This document shows positions 25,207-34,510 of a stretch of DNA of 52,547 nucleotides, piece by piece. The notes beneath the pieces were generated by a model that saw only the letters and a list, made by a program, of their open reading frames with translations, had not been told where the DNA came from and ran no database searches. Numbering within the stretch: position 1 is the first letter of the stretch; every line of letters begins with the position of its first letter. The position numbers were made by a program, and so were the translations under genes. The stretch comes from Selenomonas sp. AE3005 (lineage in GTDB: Bacteria; Bacillota; Negativicutes; Selenomonadales; Selenomonadaceae): NCBI RefSeq assembly GCF_905233635.1, contig NZ_CAJODG010000007.1, positions 1 to 52,547 of the forward strand. Reading direction: 5' to 3'.

Positions 25207-27462
25207 TTGAAAACTTCGGATTTAACAGAGTTTGACCGTTATTTGTTTCATCAGGGTACAAATTTTCATGCTTATGAGATGCTGGGCGCACACTTTGTGG
25301 AGCAGGAGGGCAAAAAGGGCATCAGGTTTGCCGTCTGGGCGCCACATGCCAAATCCGTCAGTGTGGTGGGGGATTTTAACAACTGGGATACCAGAGTAAA
25401 CACCATGCACAAAATCGGTGACGGAGAAATCTGGGTCGCATTTGTCGCAGGCCTGGGCGAGGGCGAGCTTTATAAATATGCCATCGAACCGCAGTGGGGC
25501 GGCCCCCATATCATGAAGGCTGACCCCTACGGGTTCTATGCCGAAAAGAAGCCGCAGACGGCCTCCCGTACCTACGATATGAGCCATTATCAGTGGGGGG
25601 ACGATGCCTGGAAGGTGCAGAAGAACAAGGAATCTTCCTATGAACGCCCCATGCTGACCTATGAGGTGCATTTAGGCTCCTGGCGCCGCACGCCGGAAGG
25701 CGAGTACCTCAGCTACCGCGAAGCCGCAGAGCAGCTCATCAGTTATGTGAAGGATATGAACTACACCCATATCGAGTTCATGCCCCTGTGCGAACATCCC
25801 TTTGACGGTTCCTGGGGATATCAGGCCACCGGCTACTACGCTGTGACCAGCCGCTACGGTACGCCGGATGATTTCCGCTACCTTGTAGATACCGCGCACC
25901 AAAATGGTATAGGTATTATCATGGACTGGGTGCCGGGACATTTCTGCAAGGACGAACAGGGACTGCGTCATTTTGATGGTCAGAATCTTTATGAATCCGA
26001 TAATGAGCAGCGCGCGGAAAACTGGGAATGGGGCACAACCAATTTCGACTACGGCCGTACGGAAGTGCAGAGTTTCCTGATTTCCAATGCGATGTTCTGG
26101 TTCGAGGAATTCCATATCGACGGCCTGCGCATTGACGCAGTGGCCAATATGCTCTATCTGAACTACGGCCGCAAGGACGGCGAATGGATGCCCAACAAAT
26201 ATGGTGACACAGGCAATCTGGAAGCCATGGACTTCCTGCGGAAACTCAATGAAGCCATCTTCAAGTTCCATCCTCAGGCCTTGATGATTGCTGAGGAATC
26301 CACGGCATGGCCTCTTATATCAAAGCCTGTCTACATGGGCGGCATGGGTTTCAACTACAAGTGGAACATGGGCTGGATGAATGATATGCTGAAGTATGTC
26401 AGCCTCGACCCCATCTACCGCAAATGGAACCATGACAAGGTGACGTTCTCCTTTATGTACGCTTTTTCGGAGAATTTTGTCCTGCCTCTGTCCCATGACG
26501 AAGTAGTGCATGGCAAATGTTCCCTTATCAGCAAGATGCCCGGTGATTACTGGCAGAAGTTTGCCGGCCTGCGCAGTTTCTTCGGATACTGGATGGCACA
26601 CCCCGGCAAGAAGCTGCTCTTTATGGGCGGTGAGTTTGGCCAGTTCATTGAGTGGAACTTTGATGATAGTCTGGATTGGCATTTAATAAAGGAATATGAA
26701 ATGCACCGTAAGATGCAGGCATATTCCAAAGCTCTCAATAAATTCTATGTGGACACCCGGGCTTTCTGGCAGGTCGATTTCGATTGGAACGGCTTCCAGT
26801 GGATTGACCCCAATGACAATAATAACAGCATTATATCCTTTATCCGCAAGGCCGAGGACAGCAATGACTTCGTTATTGTCATCAGCAACTTTACGCCGGA
26901 GGTACATCATGATTACCGCATAGGTGTACCGGCCAAGGGCAGCTATATCGAAGTGTTTAACTCCGATGGCGAGGACTTTGGCGGCAGCGGCGTGAGAAAT
27001 GCCGGGGAGATTCAGAGTCAGGATAAGCCATGGCACAACCGGGAACAGTCCATCAAACTGACTGTGCCGCCGCTGGCCACGATTTACCTGCGGCTCAAGC
27101 GGCAGGACGGCTCGGGCGTGTCTTTTCCTGAAGCTGCAACAGATGTAGAGGCCAAGGGCTTTGAAGCAGGGGAAGAAAAGACCTCGGCGGCTGTGGCAGC
27201 CACAAAGAAAAAAACGGCGGCAAAAAAGACGGCCGCTGCTAAACCTGCTAAAACGGCAACAACCAGAAAGACAGTAAAGACAACAACTAAAAAGACCGCA
27301 GCAGTTGACGGGGCAGAAACCACCGCAGCAAAGGCAAAACCTGCCAAGAGGACAGCCGCGAAAGCAGCCAAGGCTGCGCCAAAGGTGAAAACTGCGGCAA
27401 AGAAAACCACTCGGAAGACAGCGGCAAAAACTGTTGCAGGGGATGCTGCTGTTAATGCCTAA
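25207..27462 (+). CDS. glgB: 1,4-alpha-glucan branching enzyme with Lys/Ala-rich C-terminal tail
   Basis: A 751-aa GH13 enzyme that makes alpha-1,6 branches. The CBM48 domain (FAVWAPHAKSVSVVGDFNNW) is followed by the catalytic barrel: Asp310 (GLRIDAVANML), Glu363 (IAEEST) and Asp431 (PLSHDEVVHG). Start is TTG 25207 with AAGGGGG. The enzyme proper ends near residue 645. Residues about 659-751 form a low-complexity tail of AAKK, KPAK and TTRKT units, like histone H1 or bacterial histone-like tails, and not part of normal GlgB. The reading frame runs through without disruption. Confidence 0.95.
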   Translation: MKTSDLTEFDRYLFHQGTNFHAYEMLGAHFVEQEGKKGIRFAVWAPHAKSVSVVGDFNNWDTRVNTMHKIGDGEIWVAFVAGLGEGELYKYAIEPQWGGPHIMKADPYGFYAEKKPQTASRTYDMSHYQWGDDAWKVQKNKESSYERPMLTYEVHLGSWRRTPEGEYLSYREAAEQLISYVKDMNYTHIEFMPLCEHPFDGSWGYQATGYYAVTSRYGTPDDFRYLVDTAHQNGIGIIMDWVPGHFCKDEQGLRHFDGQNLYESDNEQRAENWEWGTTNFDYGRTEVQSFLISNAMFWFEEFHIDGLRIDAVANMLYLNYGRKDGEWMPNKYGDTGNLEAMDFLRKLNEAIFKFHPQALMIAEESTAWPLISKPVYMGGMGFNYKWNMGWMNDMLKYVSLDPIYRKWNHDKVTFSFMYAFSENFVLPLSHDEVVHGKCSLISKMPGDYWQKFAGLRSFFGYWMAHPGKKLLFMGGEFGQFIEWNFDDSLDWHLIKEYEMHRKMQAYSKALNKFYVDTRAFWQVDFDWNGFQWIDPNDNNNSIISFIRKAEDSNDFVIVISNFTPEVHHDYRIGVPAKGSYIEVFNSDGEDFGGSGVRNAGEIQSQDKPWHNREQSIKLTVPPLATIYLRLKRQDGSGVSFPEAATDVEAKGFEAGEEKTSAAVAATKKKTAAKKTAAAKPAKTATTRKTVKTTTKKTAAVDGAETTAAKAKPAKRTAAKAAKAAPKVKTAAKKTTRKTAAKTVAGDAAVNA

Positions 27463-27501
27463 AATGTAGAGTGTTTTTAAAGGTTAGGGAGGAAATCCGA
27501 A

Positions 27502-28938
27502 ATGAAAGTTCTTTATGTAGCATCGGAAGCAGTACCTTTTGTTAAGACGGGAGGCCTGGCAGATGTAGCCGGCTCCCTTCCCAAAGCACTTCTTAAGGAA
27601 GATGTTGATATTCGCGTTATCATGCCGAAATACGGCGCGATTGCTGAGGAATATATCGACAGCATGGAGCATGTTTATGACGGCGAGCTGGAAGTTGCCT
27701 GGCGCAGCAAGTTCGTAGGTCTGGATAAACTTGTTCTGGACAATGTAACCTATTATTTTGTGGATAATCAGGAATATTTCAACCGTGAAGGTTTCTATGG
27801 TTATGATGATGATGCCGAGCGTTTCTCCTTCTTCAGCCGGGCTGTGCTGAACCTCCTGCCCGCGATGGACTTCTGGCCGGATGTCATTCACAGCAATGAC
27901 TGGCATGCAGGCCTTGTCAATGTGTTCCTGAAACTGGAGCACATGGAGGATGAGCGCTATCAGCATATCAAGACCCTGTATACCATCCACAATCTCAAAT
28001 ATCAGGGCGTTTTCCCGAAGGATATCATGCCGGATGTTCTGGGACTGGATTGGAAGTATTTCAACAACGGCGACCTGGAGTTCTACGATGCCGTAAACTT
28101 CATGAAGGGCGGCATAATATACGCCGATTATGTATCCACCGTCAGCAAGACCTATGCCAAGGAGATTCAGTATGAATACTTTGGCGAGCATCTCGATGGC
28201 CTGCTGCGCAGCCGCAAGGATACTCTCTTCGGTATCGTGAACGGCATTGACTACGATGTGTATAACCCCATGACGGATAAGAATCTCTTTGAGACTTATG
28301 ACGTGGACAGTCAGGACAGGAAGATGGACAACAAGTCCGCCCTGCAGAAGCTGCTGGGGCTGCCGGAAGGCCGCCGCACGCCGATGGTGGCGCTGGTTTC
28401 CCGTCTGGTGGCAGCCAAGGGGCTTGACCTCATCGTGCGCATGATGGATGAAATTCTCATGCATGAGGATATTCAGTTTGTTGTTCTGGGGACGGGCGAC
28501 AAGGAGTACGAAGACTGGTTCAAGGGGCTGGCTTGGCGTTATCCGCATAAGGTTTCCGCCAACATCAAATTCTCCAACGAGCTGGCACAGCGCATTTATG
28601 CTGGCGCAGATATTTTCCTCATGCCCTCCAATTACGAACCCTGCGGTATCGGTCAGATTGTGGCCATGCGTTACGGCACGATTCCTGTCGTCCGCGAAAC
28701 CGGCGGCCTGAAGGATACCGTACAGCAGTTTGATAAGTACACCCAGACCGGCAACGGCTTTGTCTTCAGCGACTACAATGCTCATGAGATGATGTATGCT
28801 CTGAAAAAAGCACTCAGCTCCTATGAGAACTACGCTGAGTGGAATCAGATTGTCCATAACGCAATGGCAACGGATTTCAGCTGGACGAATTCCGCCAAGG
28901 AATACAAAAAGCTCTATGAGCAACTGGCAAATAAATAA
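27502..28938 (+). CDS. glgA: Glycogen synthase GlgA (ADP-glucose type)
   Basis: A 478-aa GT5 enzyme that extends glucan chains from ADP-glucose. The N-terminal KTGGLADVAGSLPKAL motif (ADP-glucose binding), HSNDWHAGL, VNGIDYDVYNP and the C-terminal PSNYEPCGIGQ segment are all present. ATG at 27502 follows a GGGAGG site. It lies between glgB and the GH13-GH77 fusion. Confidence 0.96.
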   Translation: MKVLYVASEAVPFVKTGGLADVAGSLPKALLKEDVDIRVIMPKYGAIAEEYIDSMEHVYDGELEVAWRSKFVGLDKLVLDNVTYYFVDNQEYFNREGFYGYDDDAERFSFFSRAVLNLLPAMDFWPDVIHSNDWHAGLVNVFLKLEHMEDERYQHIKTLYTIHNLKYQGVFPKDIMPDVLGLDWKYFNNGDLEFYDAVNFMKGGIIYADYVSTVSKTYAKEIQYEYFGEHLDGLLRSRKDTLFGIVNGIDYDVYNPMTDKNLFETYDVDSQDRKMDNKSALQKLLGLPEGRRTPMVALVSRLVAAKGLDLIVRMMDEILMHEDIQFVVLGTGDKEYEDWFKGLAWRYPHKVSANIKFSNELAQRIYAGADIFLMPSNYEPCGIGQIVAMRYGTIPVVRETGGLKDTVQQFDKYTQTGNGFVFSDYNAHEMMYALKKALSSYENYAEWNQIVHNAMATDFSWTNSAKEYKKLYEQLANK

Positions 28939-28957
28939 GAAATACAGGTTTGGTGTG

Positions 28958-28981
28958 GGGCGGCAATTATTTGCCGCCCTT
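28958..28981 (+). terminator. Hairpin after glgA
   Basis: GGGCGGCAA (28958-28966) pairs with TTGCCGCCC (28971-28979), with only two Ts after it. It is more likely an mRNA-stabilising or attenuating hairpin inside the operon than a full stop. Confidence 0.5.
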
Positions 28982-29011
28982 AACCAACAAGCAGGTTAAG
29001 GAGGGGTTTGA

Positions 29012-32000
29012 TTGCTTACACGCAACGAAGTTGAGCATAACTCCCACAACGTGTACTACCGCAGCCCGATGGGGGCTGCCGAGGCTGGGAGCACGGTGAG
29101 GCTCGGGCTGCAAATCAGAACGAAACAGCAGATAAATCAGGTATTGCTCAGACTATGGCAGGACCAGCGGGGGGAAAAACTCCTGCCGCTGACCAGCAAA
29201 GATGCGCAAGATGCCGAAACCAGATATTTTTCCGTAAATTTGGAGATGCCGGAAAAGGGCTGCCTGCTTTGGTATTATTTTATTATTTCCTGTAGTGACG
29301 GCACCTGCTATTACGGCAACAAGATGGAGCATTGGGGCGGTCAGGGGGATGTATATCCGAATGTGCCGCCGTCCTATCAGATTACCGTCTACAATAAGGG
29401 CGCCAAGACCCCGGACTGGTTCAAGCATGCTGTCATGTACCAGATTTTCCCCGACAGATTCTATCGGCAGGGGAATAAGCTGATTGAAAAAGAAGGAGCT
29501 GTGTTCCATGCCAGCTGGACGGATGACCCGTGCTACTACAAGGACCCGGACACCAAGGAAATCGTTGCTTATGATTTTTATGGCGGCAATATTGCCGGTA
29601 TCATGGAAAAACTCGATTACCTGAAAGATTTGGGCATCAGCGTCATTTACTTGAATCCTGTGTTTGAATCGGAAAGCAATCACCATTACGACACCGGTGA
29701 TTATCATAAAATAGACCCCATTCTGGGCACTAATGAAGAATTCCATGATTTGGTGGAAGTGGCAAAGAAAAAAGGCATCCGCATCATTCTCGACGGTGTG
29801 TTCAGCCATACGGGCAGCAACAGCCGCTATTTCAACCGCAAGGGCAAGTACGAGGGCGTGGGCGCTTTTCAGTCAGAAAAATCTCCCTATTACGAATGGT
29901 ACAATTTCCGCAATTTCCCTTATGAGTATGAGTGCTGGTGGAACTTTGACACCCTGCCCAATGTGACGGAAACAACGCCATCTTATATGGACTTCATTTA
30001 CCGCGCGCCGGACAGCGTACTGCATCACTGGCTGCGCGAGGGCATTGCCGGCTGGCGTCTGGATGTTATTGACGAATTGCCGGAGCCATTCTCACAGGGA
30101 TTCTATGCGGAACTGAAAAAGACCGACAAGGATGCCGTGATGATTGGCGAGGTCTGGGAAGATGCTTCCAACAAAGTTGCTTACGGCACACCGCGCAAAT
30201 ATCTCTGCGGTCAGGAAATGGATTCAGCCATGAATTATCCCTTCCGCAAGATTCTGCTCGATTTCCTGCTCGGCTATGTGCCTGCCAAAAACACGATGAT
30301 GCAGCTGGAAAGCCTGCGCGAGAACTATCCGCCGGAAAATTTCTACGCCATGATGAATCTTATCGGTAGCCACGATGTCCAGAGAGCGATTACCCTTTTG
30401 GGTGAGACGCCCTACTACGATGGCATGCCGGCTATTGAGCAGTGCCGCGCCAAACTGTCACCGGAAATGTATAAAGTGGGCAAGGCGCGGCTGAAGATGG
30501 CGGCGCTCTTCCAAATGACCTATCCCGGTGTGCCCTGCATTTACTACGGGGACGAAATCGGCATGGAAGGCTTTAAAGACCCCACCAACCGCCGTCCGTA
30601 TAAATGGACGGGGGGCGATGAGGAACTGCGCGCATACTATCGCGTCATCATCAAGGCGCGCAACGAGCACGCTGCCCTGCAGACCGGCGAACTGCTGCCC
30701 CTTACGGCAGAGGGCGATATCTTAGCCTTTGCCCGGGTGGTGCGCAGCGGCCATGATGTTTTTGGCGCGGAGGCGGAAAGCGGCGCCTTTATCACGGTCT
30801 TTAACCGCAGCCGCACGGAAAAACAGACGGTAACGCTGGATATCAGCGACTTTGCTGACGGGCAGTTTGTGGATATGGTAACGGATAAGGACCATAAGCC
30901 GGAAAGGCTGATTTCCGTCCGGGGCAAACTCACGGTAAAACTGCCGCCGCTTTCTGGCAGGCTGCTGGAGTATGTGCCCCTGCCCAAGAAGTACGAGCGT
31001 GAGGCAGGCATCCTGCTGCATCCCACCTCCCTGCCCTCCAAGTACGGTGTCGGTGACATGGGCAAGGAAGCCTTTAAGTTCGTGGATTTTCTGGCGGCAG
31101 CCGGACAGAAAGTCTGGCAGATTCTGCCGCTGGGGCCTGTGGGCTTTGGCTATTCTCCCTATCAGTCACCCTCGGCCTTTGCCGGTAATCCCCTGCTCAT
31201 TGACATTGAGGAATTACTGGCGCATAAATGGCTGACACCGGCGGAGGCCAGAGTGCCCTACGCCAGCAAATCCGCGTTTATTGACTTTGAACGGGTCATT
31301 TCCTTTAAGCAGAAATGCTTTAAAAAGGCATGGGCTGTGTTCCAGAAGTCCAAGGACGTGGAGATGCAGGGGCAGTTTCAGGCGTTTGTCGAAGAGGAAG
31401 CTGACTGGCTGGAGGATTACGCGCTCTTTGACGCCGCCAAGAAGGAATTTAAAAACAAGGCATGGTTTAACTGGCCGGAACCCATTCGCAGCCGTGATGC
31501 CAAAGCGCTTAAAAAACTGGCTGAACGGCTGGCAGATAATATCGGCTATGCAAAATTCGTGCAGTTCATCTTCCATAAACAGTGGCAGAAACTGCATGAC
31601 TACGCTAAGGAAAAGGGCATAAAGATTATGGGTGATATGCCTATCTTTATCTCCCATGACAGCGCTGATGTCTGGGCCAATCAGCAGCTCTTTGACCTGA
31701 ACGAGGACGGCACAGCCAAGACTGTCGCCGGTGTTCCGCCTGATTACTTCAGTGCCACGGGGCAGCTCTGGGGCAATCCTCAGTACGACTGGAAGGCCAT
31801 GGAGAAAGAGAATTATGCCTGGTGGAAGAAACGCTTCCGCAATCTGCATAAGCTTGTGGACATTGTGCGCATTGACCACTTCCGGGGCTTTGAATCCTAT
31901 TGGGAAGTTGACGGCAAGGCAGAAACTGCCATCAACGGTCATTGGCGCAAAGGGCCGGGCAAGGCCTTCTTCGATATCATCAAGAAGGAAATCGGCGATA

Positions 32001-32485
32001 TGGAAATCGTGGCCGAGGACTTGGGCATCATTACCGATGAGGTGGAGGCCCTGCGCGAGGCCTGCGGTTTCCCCGGCATGAAGGTACTGCACTTCACCCT
32101 GCATTTCAATGAGCAGGGACGGCTGGGCTTTGTCGCACCGGAAAACAGTATCGTCTATACCGGCACTCACGACAACAATACGACCGTGGGCTGGTATAAC
32201 AATGATATTGATGAGGCAACACGGGCGGCAGTGGCAGCCCTGCTGCACAAGAAGATTGACAGGCCCAGGGACATTGCCAAAGGGCTGCTGCAATTTGCGC
32301 TGGCTTCCGAGGCAAGGCTCGCGATTACTCCCATGCAGGACCTGCTGGGGCTTGATGAACGCGGACGCATGAATACCCCGGGCACCGTGGGGCTCAACTG
32401 GAAATGGTGCTTGAAGCCGGATTATCAGCTGGAGCTTGAAGCCAGTGAGATAAAGGCATGGTGCAGAAAGTACGGACGGTGCTAA
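29012..32485 (+). CDS. Fusion of GH13 alpha-amylase-type enzyme and GH77 4-alpha-glucanotransferase
   Basis: An 1157-aa two-enzyme protein. Residues 1-660 form a GH13 maltodextrin hydrolase/neopullulanase-like unit with an N-terminal beta domain and catalytic Asp351 (GWRLDVIDELP), Glu380 (IGEVWED) and Asp455 (GSHDVQR). Residues about 665-1157 form a MalQ unit: LLHPTSLPSKYGVGDMG, Asp955 (RIDHFRGFESYW), Glu1002 (AEDLGI) and Asp1054 (GTHDNNTTVGWY). Both triads look intact. The fusion should trim and disproportionate maltodextrins released from glycogen. No signal peptide is seen, so it is cytoplasmic. Start is TTG 29012 after AAGGAGGGG. Confidence 0.93.
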   Translation: MLTRNEVEHNSHNVYYRSPMGAAEAGSTVRLGLQIRTKQQINQVLLRLWQDQRGEKLLPLTSKDAQDAETRYFSVNLEMPEKGCLLWYYFIISCSDGTCYYGNKMEHWGGQGDVYPNVPPSYQITVYNKGAKTPDWFKHAVMYQIFPDRFYRQGNKLIEKEGAVFHASWTDDPCYYKDPDTKEIVAYDFYGGNIAGIMEKLDYLKDLGISVIYLNPVFESESNHHYDTGDYHKIDPILGTNEEFHDLVEVAKKKGIRIILDGVFSHTGSNSRYFNRKGKYEGVGAFQSEKSPYYEWYNFRNFPYEYECWWNFDTLPNVTETTPSYMDFIYRAPDSVLHHWLREGIAGWRLDVIDELPEPFSQGFYAELKKTDKDAVMIGEVWEDASNKVAYGTPRKYLCGQEMDSAMNYPFRKILLDFLLGYVPAKNTMMQLESLRENYPPENFYAMMNLIGSHDVQRAITLLGETPYYDGMPAIEQCRAKLSPEMYKVGKARLKMAALFQMTYPGVPCIYYGDEIGMEGFKDPTNRRPYKWTGGDEELRAYYRVIIKARNEHAALQTGELLPLTAEGDILAFARVVRSGHDVFGAEAESGAFITVFNRSRTEKQTVTLDISDFADGQFVDMVTDKDHKPERLISVRGKLTVKLPPLSGRLLEYVPLPKKYEREAGILLHPTSLPSKYGVGDMGKEAFKFVDFLAAAGQKVWQILPLGPVGFGYSPYQSPSAFAGNPLLIDIEELLAHKWLTPAEARVPYASKSAFIDFERVISFKQKCFKKAWAVFQKSKDVEMQGQFQAFVEEEADWLEDYALFDAAKKEFKNKAWFNWPEPIRSRDAKALKKLAERLADNIGYAKFVQFIFHKQWQKLHDYAKEKGIKIMGDMPIFISHDSADVWANQQLFDLNEDGTAKTVAGVPPDYFSATGQLWGNPQYDWKAMEKENYAWWKKRFRNLHKLVDIVRIDHFRGFESYWEVDGKAETAINGHWRKGPGKAFFDIIKKEIGDMEIVAEDLGIITDEVEALREACGFPGMKVLHFTLHFNEQGRLGFVAPENSIVYTGTHDNNTTVGWYNNDIDEATRAAVAALLHKKIDRPRDIAKGLLQFALASEARLAITPMQDLLGLDERGRMNTPGTVGLNWKWCLKPDYQLELEASEIKAWCRKYGRC

Positions 32486-32531
32486 AAAACGCTGCCTTTA
32501 GCTGTGTCTATATACTGAGACGTACTAAGAC

Positions 32532-32613
32532 GCGCGGTGTCTGGTAATATCTTTCCTTCGCTTAGACAGGCTGTCAAGCGCTTTGGAAAGGTATCACCAG
32601 ACACCGCGCTTTG
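32532..32613 (+). terminator. Very long nested terminator closing the glycogen operon
   Basis: A perfect outer stem, GCGCGGTGTCTGGT (32532-32545) with ACCAGACACCGCGC (32596-32609), encloses CTTTCC/GGAAAG. The inner module is GCTTAGACA-ggc-TGTCAAGCGC, similar to that at 5480. TTTGTTT follows. Confidence 0.85.
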
Positions 32614-32655
32614 TTTATCAAATTGGGGCAAAGTATTTTAATTCCCGTACCCTTA

Positions 32656-32664
32656 TGATATAAT
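32656..32664 (+). promoter_or_regulatory. Extended -10 promoter for guaA
   Basis: TGATATAAT lies 38 bases before the guaA start, with a weak TTTTAA 17 bp upstream of TATAAT as -35. The transcript leader would be too short for a purine riboswitch. Confidence 0.55.
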
Positions 32665-32702
32665 CTTAAAAAAGCTTTAGACAGAAACAGGAGGACGATA
32701 TT

Positions 32703-34256
32703 TTGAGCAAGCCTGCAAATGAAATGATTTTGGTGTTGGATTTCGGCGGTCAGTACAATCAGCTGATTGCCCGGCGTGTGCGTGAGAACCATGTTTACTG
32801 TGAGGTTCATCCCCATACCATGACGCTGGAGGCCATCAGGGAAATGGCGCCCAAGGGCATCATCCTCACCGGCGGCCCCAACAGCGTGTACAAGGAAGAT
32901 TCCGCAACCTGCAGTGAAGAACTCTTCAAGCTGGGGATTCCCGTTCTGGGCATTTGCTACGGCTCCCAGCTGATGGCGCATAAACTGGGCGGCAAGGTGG
33001 ACACCGCACCCACCAGCGAATACGGCAAGACGGAAGTGACCATCAAGGCGGCTGAGTCCAAACTCTTTGCCGGTGTGGATAGTAAGACCATTTGCTGGAT
33101 GAGCCATACGGATTACATCGCCGCAGCTCCGGCAGCTTTTCAGGTGACGGCGAGCACGCCTGTCTGCCCTGTAGCCGCCATGGAAAATGCAGCGGAAAAC
33201 CTCTACGCCGTGCAGTTCCATCCCGAAGTCCTGCATACGGTGCAGGGCAAACTCATGCTCAAAAATTTCGTTTACAATGTCTGCGCCTGCAGCGGCGACT
33301 GGAAGATGGATTCCTTTGTCGAAAAGACCATTGCCGAACTCAAGGCCAAAATCGGCACGGGCAAGGCGCTTTGTGCCCTGTCCGGCGGGGTGGATTCCTC
33401 TGTGGCGGCTGTACTCATGTCCAAGGCTATCGGCAAGCAGCTCACTTGTGTGTTTGTAGACCACGGCCTGCTGCGCAAGGACGAGGGTGACCAGGTAGAG
33501 GCTGTTTTTGGCCCCAATGGTCCTTATGATGTGAACTTTATCCGCGTTAATGCTAAGGACAGATTTTACGAAAAATTAAAGGGTGTAACGGAACCCGAGG
33601 CCAAGCGCAAGATTATCGGGGAAGAATTTATCCGCGTGTTTGAGGAAGAGGCCAAGAAAATCGGCGCGGTAGACTTCCTGGTACAGGGCACGATTTATCC
33701 TGACGTAATTGAAAGCGGTCTGGGCAAATCCGCTGTGATTAAATCCCATCACAACGTGGGCGGCCTGCCGGATTTCGTGGACTTCAAGGAGATAGTGGAA
33801 CCGCTGCGCCTGCTCTTTAAGGACGAAGTGCGCACCGTTGGCCGTGAACTGGGAATTCCCGAGTATCTGGTCAGCCGTCAGCCTTTCCCGGGGCCGGGGC
33901 TGGGTATCCGTATTATCGGTGAAGTAACGGAGGAAAAGGTCAAAATCGTGCAGGAGGCTGACGCCATCTACCGTGAGGAAGTGGCCAAGGCCGGCGCTGA
34001 CAAGAACCTGGGCCAGTATTTTGCCGCCCTTACCAATATGCGCTCCGTAGGCGTTATGGGCGATGGCCGTACCTACGATTATGCTATTGCCCTGCGCGCG
34101 GTCATGACCTCCGACTTTATGACGGCAGAAAGCGCACAGCTCCCCTGGGAGGTACTGCAGACGGTAACTACCCGTATCGTCAATGAAGTCAAAGGCGTAA
34201 ACCGCGTGCTCTACGATTGCACTGGCAAACCGCCAGCAACCATTGAGTTTGAATAA
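32703..34256 (+). CDS. guaA: GMP synthase (glutamine-hydrolysing)
   Basis: A 517-aa enzyme converting XMP to GMP. The N-terminal class I amidotransferase has nucleophile Cys85 (GICYGSQL) and the His-Glu pair in AVQFHPEV. The ATP-pyrophosphatase domain has ALSGGVDSSVAAVL, and the C-terminal dimer domain has RQPFPGPGLGIRIIG and the terminal PPATIEFE. Start is TTG at 32703 after AGGAGG. It is a single-gene unit between two terminators. Confidence 0.97.
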   Translation: MSKPANEMILVLDFGGQYNQLIARRVRENHVYCEVHPHTMTLEAIREMAPKGIILTGGPNSVYKEDSATCSEELFKLGIPVLGICYGSQLMAHKLGGKVDTAPTSEYGKTEVTIKAAESKLFAGVDSKTICWMSHTDYIAAAPAAFQVTASTPVCPVAAMENAAENLYAVQFHPEVLHTVQGKLMLKNFVYNVCACSGDWKMDSFVEKTIAELKAKIGTGKALCALSGGVDSSVAAVLMSKAIGKQLTCVFVDHGLLRKDEGDQVEAVFGPNGPYDVNFIRVNAKDRFYEKLKGVTEPEAKRKIIGEEFIRVFEEEAKKIGAVDFLVQGTIYPDVIESGLGKSAVIKSHHNVGGLPDFVDFKEIVEPLRLLFKDEVRTVGRELGIPEYLVSRQPFPGPGLGIRIIGEVTEEKVKIVQEADAIYREEVAKAGADKNLGQYFAALTNMRSVGVMGDGRTYDYAIALRAVMTSDFMTAESAQLPWEVLQTVTTRIVNEVKGVNRVLYDCTGKPPATIEFE

Positions 34257-34287
34257 AAAAATATCTGTTGCTGTCAGGCAGTGATAA

Positions 34288-34330
34288 AACCTCCGCAAGT
34301 CCGTAATAAAGGGCTGGCGGAGGTTTTTTA
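34288..34330 (+). terminator. Terminator after guaA
   Basis: ACCTCCGC pairs with GCGGAGGT around AGTCC/GGGCT, followed by TTTTTT. Confidence 0.88.
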
Positions 34331-34510
34331 TGGGCAGGGGCAGGCGGACACGGCCGTAGCTATGGCTGGTACAAAATTTTTTCGGTGGTCAAAACTTAAG
34401 TTTGGTTCGGATTTTTACGAATAAATATATGGGAGTGACATATATTTTAGAATTTGACGCACAATACAGCTATATGTCAGAAGAATTGTGGCTGAATAGG
34501 AGAAAGAATC

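Noticed and set aside
27484..28923. Long open frame antisense to glgA
   Set aside because: Same reason: it mirrors glgA almost exactly and has no independent support.
32610..32702. Purine riboswitch before guaA
   Set aside because: The leader after the promoter is under 40 bases and no aptamer fold can fit.
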